Both the position numbers and the translations under genes were made by a program. The notes under the pieces are model-generated. The model was given only the letters and a program-made list of their open reading frames with translations, was not told where the DNA came from and did no database searches. From CAYVJW01 sp964451885 (GTDB lineage: Bacteria > Patescibacteriota > Gracilibacteria > UBA4473): 9,373 nt of DNA. Of the stretch, positions 1-6,035 are shown one piece after another (within the stretch, counting starts at the first letter, position 1; each line of letters starts with the position of its first letter). Location of the stretch: assembly GCA_964451885.1 (NCBI GenBank), contig CAYVJW010000064.1:1-9373 (forward strand), read 5' to 3'.

Positions 1-59
1 TAAAAAATACCTATCAATTATACCATGCTTTCCACTTTTTCAGAAAAAGACCCCAAGCT

Positions 60-88
60 TTGACAAAGACAATAAAACATACTATAAA
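60..88 (+). promoter_or_regulatory. Sigma70-type promoter of the DedA gene
   Basis: The -35 box TTGACA (60-65) matches consensus fully. It is separated by exactly 17 nt from TATAAA (83-88), a 5/6 match to the -10 box. Transcription would start near 95 and give a leader of about 87 nt before the ATG at 182. A 15-nt inverted repeat (CTTTTTC-A-GAAAAAG, 35-49) lies just upstream of the -35 box. It could be an operator or a terminator stem of an upstream gene, but nothing more can be said. Confidence 0.75.
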
Positions 89-117
89 TAAAGATATCTA
101 CTCGATACTTTTAAGTA

Positions 118-175
118 ATCAGTAGACACTGATCTTGACGATACCGAACTAAACCTTCTTCCTGACGAAAGGAGA
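118..175 (+). promoter_or_regulatory. DedA mRNA leader: hairpin plus partly masked Shine-Dalgarno
   Basis: ATCAGT (118-123) and ACTGAT (128-133) form a 6-bp stem with an AGAC loop. Further down, the Shine-Dalgarno AGGAGA (170-175), 6 nt before the ATG, can pair with TCCT (160-163) through a 6-nt loop, plus one G-T wobble pair. The second stem would partly hide the ribosome binding site. This is the only clear Shine-Dalgarno sequence in front of a gene in the window. A regulatory role is inference. Confidence 0.4.
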
Positions 176-181
176 ATCAAT

Positions 182-877
182 ATGGATGCCATTCGGCATT
201 TATGGAACAGGATGTGTCTTTTCCTGCAAAAGAAATCGGCTCGCTATTGGATTATTGCAGGGGCAGGATGTGAAGTTGTTTTCTTGTTGTGGATATTTCG
301 GAATGACCTGATCTCTTTCTGGAGCAGTGTCCTTCCCTTCCTCCAAAGCATGGTGAATGTCTATGGCATCATTGTGATTGCCATTTCCCTTGCTTTTGAT
401 GAAATGGGAGTTCCCCTTCCGAGTACGGCGCTGATTGTGTCCTTCACGGTTATCGCCAAAACGCTTGGCGAATTCCCATGGGCGCTTGTGTGGATTGCCT
501 TGTTTATTCCCCCGATAGGAAACGGAATCCTTTTCTTTTTTGGGAAGATGTACGGGAAAAAATGGCTTCAGAATCATGGACACAAATATCCGCGTATTCG
601 GGCATTTCTTTCCGAGGAAAATCTTGAAATGGCAAGAAAGAAGTTTCTGCATTTTGGAGAAGATGCAGCTATTCTCATTTGTTCTATGTTCACAACCGTG
701 AGGCCATTTATGGCTTTCGTGGCTGGAACTATGAACATCGCTGCACCCAGATTTATCTGCTTCAACTTTCTGGGCGCCAGCGTTTGGGCGGGAACAGTGA
801 TGGGAGTGGCCTACTTCGGAAAGGACATTTGGGGACTTATCAAGTTCGGTTGGAGCTACCTTGCGGCGTTTATCTGA
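182..877 (+). CDS. DedA-family (SNARE-associated / VTT domain) membrane protein
   Basis: A 231-aa polytopic inner-membrane protein. Hydrophobic segments are visible at about residues 22-41, 61-95 (re-entrant-like), 102-122, 163-185 and 192-213. The acidic-proline motif DEMGVPLPST (73-82), the GKMYGKKW stretch (121-128) and the VRPF...AG...N..G...W pattern (173-203) are family signatures. DedA/VTT proteins are linked to lipid scrambling or flippase activity, undecaprenyl-phosphate recycling and proton-motive-force maintenance; the substrate here cannot be told. Length is normal for the family (about 200-230 aa). The start is fixed by a clear Shine-Dalgarno AGGAGA 6 nt upstream and a consensus promoter. 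It is monocistronic and convergent with the nitroreductase gene. The family call is firm and the exact role unknown. Confidence 0.9.
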   Translation: MDAIRHLWNRMCLFLQKKSARYWIIAGAGCEVVFLLWIFRNDLISFWSSVLPFLQSMVNVYGIIVIAISLAFDEMGVPLPSTALIVSFTVIAKTLGEFPWALVWIALFIPPIGNGILFFFGKMYGKKWLQNHGHKYPRIRAFLSEENLEMARKKFLHFGEDAAILICSMFTTVRPFMAFVAGTMNIAAPRFICFNFLGASVWAGTVMGVAYFGKDIWGLIKFGWSYLAAFI

Positions 878-910
878 TGACAGCTGCGAATGAGTTTCTG
901 TCAATCATCG

Positions 911-942
911 CCCCCTTGTGTTTCGTGCGTGAGGGGGATTTT
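911..942 (+). terminator. Probable terminator of the DedA gene
   Basis: CCCCCT (911-916) pairs with AGGGGG (932-937). Two G-T wobbles extend the stem inward. It is followed by ATTTTC, a short T tract. It sits 34 nt after the DedA stop in the convergent gap before the nitroreductase 3' end. The T tract is short, so efficiency is uncertain. Confidence 0.5.
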
Positions 943-1009
943 CAAATGCGGAATTATTTTCTTAGCTATGCAATTTTTTTACTCATGCGTCAATCAGATA
1001 GTTTGAAAA

Positions 1010-1480
1010 TTATGGCTTAGCATACCCTATCGGCACCAAAACCATCGGTCGCCAGGAGTCAGGTAGTTTTAGGTTCTTTTTCACAATTTCCTCATCAAAA
1101 GCCCCCACCCAACAAGCCCCAAGCCCCAAAGCCGTAGCACCCAGCAGGATATTTTCACTGGCAGCCGCGCAATCTTGAGCCGCATAAAGAGACCGCCCCC
1201 TTTTCCCATATTTTTCTGCCACCTTTTTCAGATCGGAAGAAATAACGATAACTACTGCTGCATCGGCCAGATTAAATTGCTGATTTGAAGTCGCTGGAAC
1301 CAGGAGCTTCTTATCTTTCGCCTCCTGAATAACCGTAAACCGCTGATCTTCCAACCCACCGGCAGAAGGAGCTGCACGTCCGGCTTCCAGCAGGTTTTCA
1401 AGGGCATCTTCCGGAAGCTCTTTTTCCGGATCAAAATTTCGGCACATGTGGCGGGTGAAGATGGCTTCAAAAACATCCAT
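1010..1480 (-). CDS. Compact nitroreductase-family flavoprotein
   Basis: A 156-aa protein of the FMN-dependent nitroreductase superfamily, predicted cytosolic. These enzymes use NAD(P)H to reduce nitroaromatics, quinones or other acceptors. Visible signatures: the N-terminal FMN-phosphate motif TRHMCRNF (9-16), APSAGGLEDQ (37-46) for flavin binding, the AQDCAAASENILLGATALGLGACWVG region (101-126, cut here into known family blocks), and a C-terminal VLVPIGYAKP. The usual RRSxR before the F is here RHMCRNF, keeping R10 and R14. It is shorter than typical members (about 170-220 aa), missing part of the middle insertion, as in many short archaeal and CPR versions. There is no Shine-Dalgarno; the bases before ATG are pyrimidine-rich (CTCCTTTCCCC). 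It is divergent from the glycosidase gene. Natural substrate is unknown. Confidence 0.88.
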   Translation of the reverse strand: MDVFEAIFTRHMCRNFDPEKELPEDALENLLEAGRAAPSAGGLEDQRFTVIQEAKDKKLLVPATSNQQFNLADAAVVIVISSDLKKVAEKYGKRGRSLYAAQDCAAASENILLGATALGLGACWVGAFDEEIVKKNLKLPDSWRPMVLVPIGYAKP

Positions 1481-1576
1481 GGGGAAAGGAGATTATGATT
1501 ATTAAACACTCTCTTATAAATACAAGCTGAAGTTTACTCCCAAAATTTCAATTTTCAATTTCTAATCAAAAAAAAA

Positions 1577-1604
1577 TTGTCTGTTCGGGGCGAATTCTTA
1601 TTAT
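1577..1604 (+). promoter_or_regulatory. Candidate promoter of the glycosidase-phosphatase unit
   Basis: TTGTCT (1577-1582, 4/6 to -35 consensus) and TATTAT (1599-1604, 5/6 to -10 consensus) are 16 nt apart. Transcription would start near 1611, giving a leader of about 50 nt. The spacer 1481-1660 between the divergent genes otherwise holds AT-rich runs of the ATTTCAATTTTC kind. Confidence 0.4.
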
Positions 1605-1660
1605 TTGCGGGACAAAAAAAATAATTAAAGTGGCATTACTTTTAATCTCTTTTTAGCCCC

Positions 1661-2893
1661 ATGGAAACTTCAGAAAGTTACAACCGAGCCTTAGAACTCT
1701 TGGAAAACATCGCCACTCCTCACGGATTTCTTGCTTCGGAAATGAAAAAAGATAATTACTTCCGTATTTTTTCCCGGGACGGGATTATTATCAGCCTTTC
1801 TGCCATGTTGACGGGAAAAGATAAATTCCGGGAAGCTTTTTTGCACACCCTTCGCACCCTTGCCACGCATCAAGGGGAACATGGTGAGATTCCCAGCAAC
1901 GTGCCGCTTCCGGGAGAAGGGGATGTCAGTTACGGAAGAACTACCGGAAGGGTGGACGCGGTATTATGGTTTATTATCGGGTGTGGGCAGTATTTCAAGC
2001 GAACAGAAGATGGAAATTTTCTGAAGGAAATGATGCCAAAACTGAAGAAATGTATTTTTCTTCTTGGCGCCTGGGAGTTCAATCAAAAAGGTTTTGTTTT
2101 TGTACCCCCTACCGGAAACTGGGCTGACGAATATATTCAGGAAGGGTACGTCCTTTATGATGAATTGCTTTATTTTAGAGCTTTAAAAGAATTTGCATAT
2201 TTAACGGAAAAAAATAGTGAAGACTCTGCAGTTTATCTTCAGAAAGCCAATAAATTAAAGGTCTCAATTCATACAAATTATTGGGTTTACAATACAAAAG
2301 CAGACGATCCGAATATTTATCATAAAGGGCTTTTTCAAAAAGCGAAAAATTACTGTTCAAAATCCGAATGTTTTTGGCTTCCATATTTTTCCCCGCTCGG
2401 TTACGGATTTCAGTTTGATTCTTTTGCCAATTCTCTGACAGCTATTTTTGACGTTGCTGATGAAAATCAAAGCAATAAATCCGATGAAGTTATCGCAAAA
2501 CGGTTTGGAGAAAAAACCAATTTTTTACTTCCCGCTTTTGACCCGGTTATTGATGAAAAAGATAAAAGATGGGACCAGCTTCAATCAGCTTTTTCTTTTT
2601 CCTTCAAGAACAAGCCCTACCAATACCATAATGGAGGGCGCTGGCCGATGATTACCGGATTTTACGTAATCAGCCTGGCAAAAAGAGGGAAAATTAATGA
2701 GGCTGAAAAATATCGGAAAGGCATAGATCAAGCTAATTCCTTGTCACAAAACGAAGGTGAACAGTGGGGTTTCTCTGAATTCTGCCATGGACAAACGGGT
2801 TCTCCAATGGGAATACATCGGCAAGGCTGGAGTGCTGCAGCAACAATTTTTTCTCATCATGCAATACAGGATCCTGAAAAGATTTTTCTATAA
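1661..2893 (+). CDS. (alpha/alpha)6 glycoside hydrolase, neutral-invertase (GH100)-like / amylo-1,6-glucosidase-like
   Basis: A 410-aa cytosolic protein with no signal peptide. Ordered motifs fit six-hairpin glycosidases and especially GH100 neutral/alkaline invertases: RIFSRDG (35-41), GEIPSN (75-80), GRVDAVLWFI (96-105), NWADEYIQEGY...ELLYFRAL (153-175), YHNGGRWP (322-329; GH100 enzymes carry a closely similar YHNGGSWP), and EFCHGQTG...GIHRQGWSAAA (373-394). By analogy, D156 would be the acid catalyst and E373 its partner; this is inference from motif position. Likely activity is hydrolysis of sucrose or another alpha-glucoside such as glucosylglycerate. The downstream phosphatase starts 32 nt later, pointing to a shared sugar pathway. 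There is no Shine-Dalgarno (TCTCTTTTTAGCCCC precedes ATG). Automatic annotation would probably say amylo-alpha-1,6-glucosidase. The fold is confident, the substrate is not. Confidence 0.72.
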   Translation: METSESYNRALELLENIATPHGFLASEMKKDNYFRIFSRDGIIISLSAMLTGKDKFREAFLHTLRTLATHQGEHGEIPSNVPLPGEGDVSYGRTTGRVDAVLWFIIGCGQYFKRTEDGNFLKEMMPKLKKCIFLLGAWEFNQKGFVFVPPTGNWADEYIQEGYVLYDELLYFRALKEFAYLTEKNSEDSAVYLQKANKLKVSIHTNYWVYNTKADDPNIYHKGLFQKAKNYCSKSECFWLPYFSPLGYGFQFDSFANSLTAIFDVADENQSNKSDEVIAKRFGEKTNFLLPAFDPVIDEKDKRWDQLQSAFSFSFKNKPYQYHNGGRWPMITGFYVISLAKRGKINEAEKYRKGIDQANSLSQNEGEQWGFSEFCHGQTGSPMGIHRQGWSAAATIFSHHAIQDPEKIFL

Positions 2894-2925
2894 AATAATT
2901 TAATTATTCAGTGAATTATCCAACT

Positions 2926-3756
2926 ATGGTAACTCATAAGCCTCAGCTCCTCCTCGCTTGTGATTTAGACCGCACTATCCTTCCAAACGGGACTCAATCG
3001 CTTTCTGAAAATGCTAGTGAGCTATTTTCCCAATTTGTCCGGCAGGAACATGTTACACTGGCTTACATCAGTGGCAGAGACCTGGGATTGATCCGTGAAG
3101 CCATAAAAAACTACCATATTCCAATCCCTGATATTGCTGTGGGAGATGTAGGGACTACAGTTTATATCCGTAAAGGTGATGGTTTTACGCAGGACAAAGG
3201 ATGGACAAAGGCGATTGCTCCTGACTGGAACGGATATGATAATGAAGGGATCGGTTTGCTGTTGGAGAAAATAAAAGCGATTATCCCCCAGGAACCCGAA
3301 AACCAGAACACCTACAAAAGAAGTTATTACACTTCAGTAGATATTGATAAAACATTACTCATTCAAGAGGTGCAGAATATTCTTCGTGCAAAGAACATCA
3401 AAGCGGCGAGTATATTCAGCATTGATGAACAAGCACAAAAAGGACTGTTGGATATATTATCTGCTTCCGCAACCAAGGCTCATGCGCTGAAGTATCTTCA
3501 AAAACACTTAGGCCTAGAACATGATCAGGTCATCTACGCTGGGGACAGTGGAAACGACATTGATCCCCTCACCAGCGGATACAAAGCGATACTCGTAAAT
3601 AACGCCCGGGAAGCAATAAAAGAAGAAGTCAAAAAAATCGGTGATGAAAAAGGTATTCTTTCTCAGATTTACTTCGCAAAAGGGGGATACAAAGAGATGA
3701 ACGGAAATTATACGGCGGGTATACTGGAAGGATTGAAGCATTTTAAAGAGTGCTGA
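2926..3756 (+). CDS. HAD-superfamily phosphatase, sucrose-6-phosphate-phosphatase-like
   Basis: A Mg-dependent HAD hydrolase (276 aa from ATG 2926; a GTG at 2911 would add five residues). HAD motif I is CDLDRT with nucleophile D13 and D15. Motif II is S49 in ISGRD, motif III K184, and motif IV GDSGND with D207 and D211. The LDRTILPNG start and the C-terminal NYTAGILEGLKHF resemble sucrose-phosphate phosphatases (S6PP family), which remove the phosphate from sucrose 6-phosphate. Related glucosyl- or mannosyl-3-phosphoglycerate phosphatases are the main alternative. It lies 32 nt after the glycosidase stop with no promoter between, so the two are co-transcribed. No synthase (glycosyltransferase) for the substrate is in the window. 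The stop codon lies inside a perfect 32-nt palindrome. The start is uncertain because neither candidate has a Shine-Dalgarno. Confidence 0.82.
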   Translation: MVTHKPQLLLACDLDRTILPNGTQSLSENASELFSQFVRQEHVTLAYISGRDLGLIREAIKNYHIPIPDIAVGDVGTTVYIRKGDGFTQDKGWTKAIAPDWNGYDNEGIGLLLEKIKAIIPQEPENQNTYKRSYYTSVDIDKTLLIQEVQNILRAKNIKAASIFSIDEQAQKGLLDILSASATKAHALKYLQKHLGLEHDQVIYAGDSGNDIDPLTSGYKAILVNNAREAIKEEVKKIGDEKGILSQIYFAKGGYKEMNGNYTAGILEGLKHFKEC

Positions 3757-3784
3757 AGGCGACACGGCGCCGTGTCGCCTTCAG
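3753..3784. repeat. Perfect 32-nt GC-rich palindrome overlapping the phosphatase stop codon
   Basis: Two 16-nt arms meet with no spacer (CTGAAGGCGACACGGC at 3753-3768 and its exact complement at 3769-3784). In RNA this gives a 14-bp stem with a GCGC loop. It is about 69% GC in an AT-rich setting. The phosphatase TGA stop (3754-3756) is inside the left arm. No T tract follows on either strand, so it is not a standard rho-independent terminator. It may still end or protect the mRNA, or be a dispersed REP-like repeat. Confidence 0.85.
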
Positions 3785-3840
3785 AACTCGTGGATGTTGT
3801 CAAAAAATTTGAGAAATTACTTCATTTTATGAATTTTTTT

Positions 3841-3846
3841 TATAAT
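3841..3846 (+). promoter_or_regulatory. Candidate -10 box for the SixA-like gene
   Basis: A perfect TATAAT lies after a T8 run, 29 nt before the ATG at 3876. Transcription would start near 3853, giving a leader of about 23 nt. No good -35 box is seen at 16-18 nt (TACTTC at 17 nt), so the assignment rests on the -10 box and the spacing to the start. Confidence 0.4.
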
Positions 3847-3875
3847 ATTAAGAAGTATTTAAAAATTACTAAAAA

Positions 3876-4352
3876 ATGCCCTCTTCCCCCATCAACCTCT
3901 ACCTCGTCCAACACGCCGAACCGAAACCCGAAGAAGAAGATCCGGATCGTCCGCTTTCGGAAAAAGGATGGACAGACATTCGGAAAGTTGCCGAGTTAGT
4001 TGCTGACAATATTCAAGTTACGTCTATAAAACACAGCGGAAAAACCAGAGCCAAAGAAACAGCGGAAGCCCTGGCAGAATATCTAATGCCTTCCGAAGGA
4101 GTAGAGGAAGTAAAAGACATAAAACCGATGGCTGACCCGTCTATATGGGCAGGTCGCTTGGAAAATATAAGCGAAAGCACCATGCTGGTAGGTCATTTGC
4201 CTTACATGAGCAGTCTATCGGCGCTCCTGCTTTGCGGGGACGCGGAAAAGAAAGTAATTGATTTTCAAATGGGAGGGATTGTGTGTTTGCAAAGGGATGA
4301 AGAAGGGAATTGGGTGATGGGATGGATGGTAACGCCGCAAATGTTAAAATAA
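3876..4352 (+). CDS. SixA-like phosphohistidine phosphatase (histidine phosphatase superfamily)
   Basis: A 158-aa member of the short SixA branch of the histidine phosphatase superfamily. SixA removes phosphate from histidines of phosphorelay or PTS proteins. Visible residues: LYLVQHAE (8-15), where H13 is the predicted phospho-accepting histidine; RPLSEKGWTDIRKVAE (25-40), a family signature; KTRAKETAEAL (56-66) with R58; and LVGHLPYMSSL (104-114) with the second catalytic histidine H107. The usual RHG/RHA triad is QHA here, as in a number of SixA relatives, so activity may still be present. No phosphorelay or PTS gene is nearby, so the target is unknown. There is no Shine-Dalgarno (TTACTAAAAA precedes ATG). 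It is convergent with the AMMECR1 gene across a repeat cluster. Confidence 0.85.
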   Translation: MPSSPINLYLVQHAEPKPEEEDPDRPLSEKGWTDIRKVAELVADNIQVTSIKHSGKTRAKETAEALAEYLMPSEGVEEVKDIKPMADPSIWAGRLENISESTMLVGHLPYMSSLSALLLCGDAEKKVIDFQMGGIVCLQRDEEGNWVMGWMVTPQMLK

Positions 4353-4380
4353 TTACTTACTATTCTCGTTTCGGGAATTA

Positions 4381-4466
4381 TAGAACTTAGTTGGTAGATA
4401 GTAGAACTTAGAGGAGAAATACAAGTTCTTTTCTAATCTAAGTTCTAATCTCTAAGTTCTACCATC
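4381..4466. repeat. Cluster of four 9-mer copies in inverted arrangement
   Basis: AGAACTTAG occurs at 4382-4390 and 4403-4411, and its complement CTAAGTTCT at 4438-4446 and 4452-4460. The longest pairing is 4397-4413 with 4450-4466: 17 positions with one mismatch and a 36-nt loop. A partial copy AAGTTCT is near 4423. The right end runs 15 nt into the AMMECR1 gene and includes its stop. It may act as a bidirectional terminator for the two convergent genes. It looks like a locally duplicated intergenic repeat. Confidence 0.8.
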
Positions 4467-5042
4467 TTTCCGCGCAGCGGATGTGTTCTCTGAAAAATTT
4501 TCTACAGTATACGTCTCCACCTCCAAACTCCCACCCTTCCACGCATCAGCAGACATCCAGGCCTTCATGCATAAATGGGACAAAAAATCCTCTTTTTTCG
4601 GAAGTTCTTCCCATACCTGAGGAAGAAAAGTTGCCGAAGACATACCTTTCCGAATGATAATTCCGTGTTCATTGGGTTTAAGTTTTTTTAATAAATCCTC
4701 CGCATCGGAATAAGGAAGTTTGTCAGGCACAGATAATACGGAAATTTCAATGCTGATCTTATTTAATTCATTCTCACTCAACCCGGGGAATCGCGGATCA
4801 TGAAAAGCCGCATTAACCGAATTATCAATAACATCCAAATAAAGCGGCTGGACAGGAGTTAAATGTCCGATACACCCCCGAAGTTCCCCATCAATGGTCA
4901 AAGTAACAAAAACTCCTCGCGCCTCTTTCAATTTAGAATCTACAACTTCATTGGTCTCAGGCTTCTGTCTCGTCTCCAGATAATGCGCAATAGTCTTTCG
5001 AGCCAGAGAAAGAAGGAAATTTTTGTGTTTTTTTGTGTACAT
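4452..5042 (-). CDS. amrA: AMMECR1-domain protein (AmmeMemoRadiSam system protein A)
   Basis: A 196-aa AMMECR1-domain protein. The hallmark LRGCIGH sits at residues 54-60, followed by the family blocks SVNAAFHDPRFPGLSENEL and ISIEISVLS. The domain function is not settled; the conserved LRGCIG loop suggests a catalytic or nucleotide-like binding site. It is the second gene of a two-gene operon: its ATG is 12 nt after the Memo stop. In many bacteria and archaea these two sit with a radical SAM gene as the AmmeMemoRadiSam system; no such gene is seen here. There is no Shine-Dalgarno (GTCCCCCTCTC before ATG), so translation may be coupled to Memo. The last codons and stop lie inside the 9-mer repeat cluster, so the C-terminus (ARKDGRT) may be repeat-derived. 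Confidence 0.92.
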   Translation of the reverse strand: MYTKKHKNFLLSLARKTIAHYLETRQKPETNEVVDSKLKEARGVFVTLTIDGELRGCIGHLTPVQPLYLDVIDNSVNAAFHDPRFPGLSENELNKISIEISVLSVPDKLPYSDAEDLLKKLKPNEHGIIIRKGMSSATFLPQVWEELPKKEDFLSHLCMKAWMSADAWKGGSLEVETYTVENFSENTSAARKDGRT

Positions 5043-5054
5043 GAGAGGGGGACT

Positions 5055-5840
5055 TTAATCATTAATAATCGCCAGCGCCCCATACCCAACAACCCCGTTC
5101 TTATCTCCTGCTGTATCTCCGGAGTTTTGACAATCGAGTAACTGAAGGGAATAATTATTTTCCGAAGCAAGGCGCATTATCGTTTTTATTCCCACCTGTC
5201 CGCAAGCATCGATTTCATCTTCATGTGCAAGATCCAAATTTTTGATTACCTCCAGACTGCGGGTATCTTTCTTTTTTGCTTCCTCGTAAGGCAAATAATG
5301 CGAAAGGTCAGAAGAAATGATAAATAAATTATCTTTCTGGCCGAAATACGGTGCTAAAGCATGAGCAAGATCATCAGGATTAATATTCCCGCAAAGGACT
5401 GGAATGATTTCAAAATCCGAAAGTATTTCCTGGAGAAAGGGAAGCTGAACCTCCAGGCAATGCTCAGGGAGATGGGCATCAGGAAGAAAATCCAGTCCAT
5501 CGTAGGTCACCAATTCCGAGCAAATTTTTTGATTTACTTTTACTCTCCCCAAAGGCGTTTCATAAGCCTCAAAACTTCCCACAGAAGCGGAAATAAAAGC
5601 ATGATGGGAAGGGCCGATAAGAAACACTTTATATTTCTTTTTCGACAGATTTTGTAACTGCCGATATCCGTATCCCGCAATAGGTCCGGAATAAATATAA
5701 CCGGCATGAGGAACAATCAATCCTTTTAGGGACGAAATATCAAAGTTTTTCGCCTTCTCCAGATAGGTTTCCACCATTCCGGAAAGGACTTTCGAGTTTC
5801 CGGGATAAAAAGCATCGGCAACGGCAGGGGGACGGATCAT
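5055..5840 (-). CDS. amrB: Memo-family protein (AmmeMemoRadiSam system protein B)
   Basis: A 261-aa Memo-family protein, structurally related to extradiol dioxygenase-like enzymes. Visible family blocks: PPAVADAFYPG (4-14), VPHAGYIYSGP (43-53) with H45, IGPSHHAF (75-82) with H79 and H80, HCLEVQLPFL (127-136), SSDLSHY (176-182) with H181, and LLDCQNSGDTAG (234-245) with C237. H45, H79/H80 and C237 correspond to the His/His/Cys metal site described for human MEMO1. It is first gene of the operon with AMMECR1. A TATAAT box 22 nt upstream probably drives both. There is no Shine-Dalgarno; CTCCCTCTTT precedes the ATG. Length is typical. The reaction in bacteria is unknown, and the missing radical SAM partner must be elsewhere or absent. 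Confidence 0.92.
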   Translation of the reverse strand: MIRPPAVADAFYPGNSKVLSGMVETYLEKAKNFDISSLKGLIVPHAGYIYSGPIAGYGYRQLQNLSKKKYKVFLIGPSHHAFISASVGSFEAYETPLGRVKVNQKICSELVTYDGLDFLPDAHLPEHCLEVQLPFLQEILSDFEIIPVLCGNINPDDLAHALAPYFGQKDNLFIISSDLSHYLPYEEAKKKDTRSLEVIKNLDLAHEDEIDACGQVGIKTIMRLASENNYSLQLLDCQNSGDTAGDKNGVVGYGALAIIND

Positions 5841-5861
5841 AAAGAGGGAGATTAATTTAAA

Positions 5862-5867
5862 ATTATA
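5862..5867 (-). promoter_or_regulatory. Candidate -10 box of the Memo-AMMECR1 operon
   Basis: Read on the minus strand, a perfect TATAAT lies 21 nt before the Memo ATG, so the transcript would start about 15 nt before the ATG. A TTAATT 17 nt upstream is a poor -35 match (3/6). The region is very AT-rich, so chance occurrence is possible. Confidence 0.4.
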
Positions 5868-5931
5868 AATTAAAAAAATGAAGGAATTAAAAACAATGAC
5901 ATATTAGCAAAAAATTTCAAACCGGCAATTT

Positions 5932-5959
5932 TTGACTTTCGAGAAAAAACAGCTAAATT
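5932..5959 (+). promoter_or_regulatory. Candidate promoter for the structured leader and tRNA-Val
   Basis: TTGACT (5932-5937, 5/6 to -35) and TAAATT (5954-5959, 4/6 to -10) are 16 nt apart. Starting near 5966, the transcript would carry a leader of about 140 nt with a hairpin and a pseudoknot before the tRNA. The -10 match is weak. Confidence 0.35.
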
Positions 5960-5999
5960 TTTTTTAGTAAAAAAATAAAATTTTTCTGCTCTAAAAACC

Positions 6000-6029
6000 C
6001 AAATTTTAATCTCTAAAGATTGAAATTTG
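6000..6029. other. 13-bp AT-rich hairpin upstream of the tRNA
   Basis: CAAATTTTAATCT (6000-6012) pairs with AGATTGAAATTTG (6017-6029) through a CTAA loop: 12 Watson-Crick pairs and one G-T wobble. On the minus strand the stem is followed by GGGTTTTTAG, which resembles a weak terminator tail. On the plus strand it lies between the candidate promoter and the pseudoknot. Confidence 0.65.
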
Positions 6030-6035
6030 AGAGGA

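Noticed and set aside
161..175. CTGACGA in the DedA leader as a hammerhead core
   Set aside because: The GAAA box and stem III around a cleavage site are missing; the bases fit a Shine-Dalgarno stem instead.
200..904. 234-codon open frame on the minus strand opposite DedA
   Set aside because: It lies wholly antisense to a clear DedA gene, has a low-complexity His/Ser/Lys composition and no recognisable motif.
3772..3999. 75-codon plus-strand frame starting in the palindrome
   Set aside because: It overlaps the SixA-like gene in another frame and has low-complexity Pro/Ser/Thr and Lys/Arg content with no motif.
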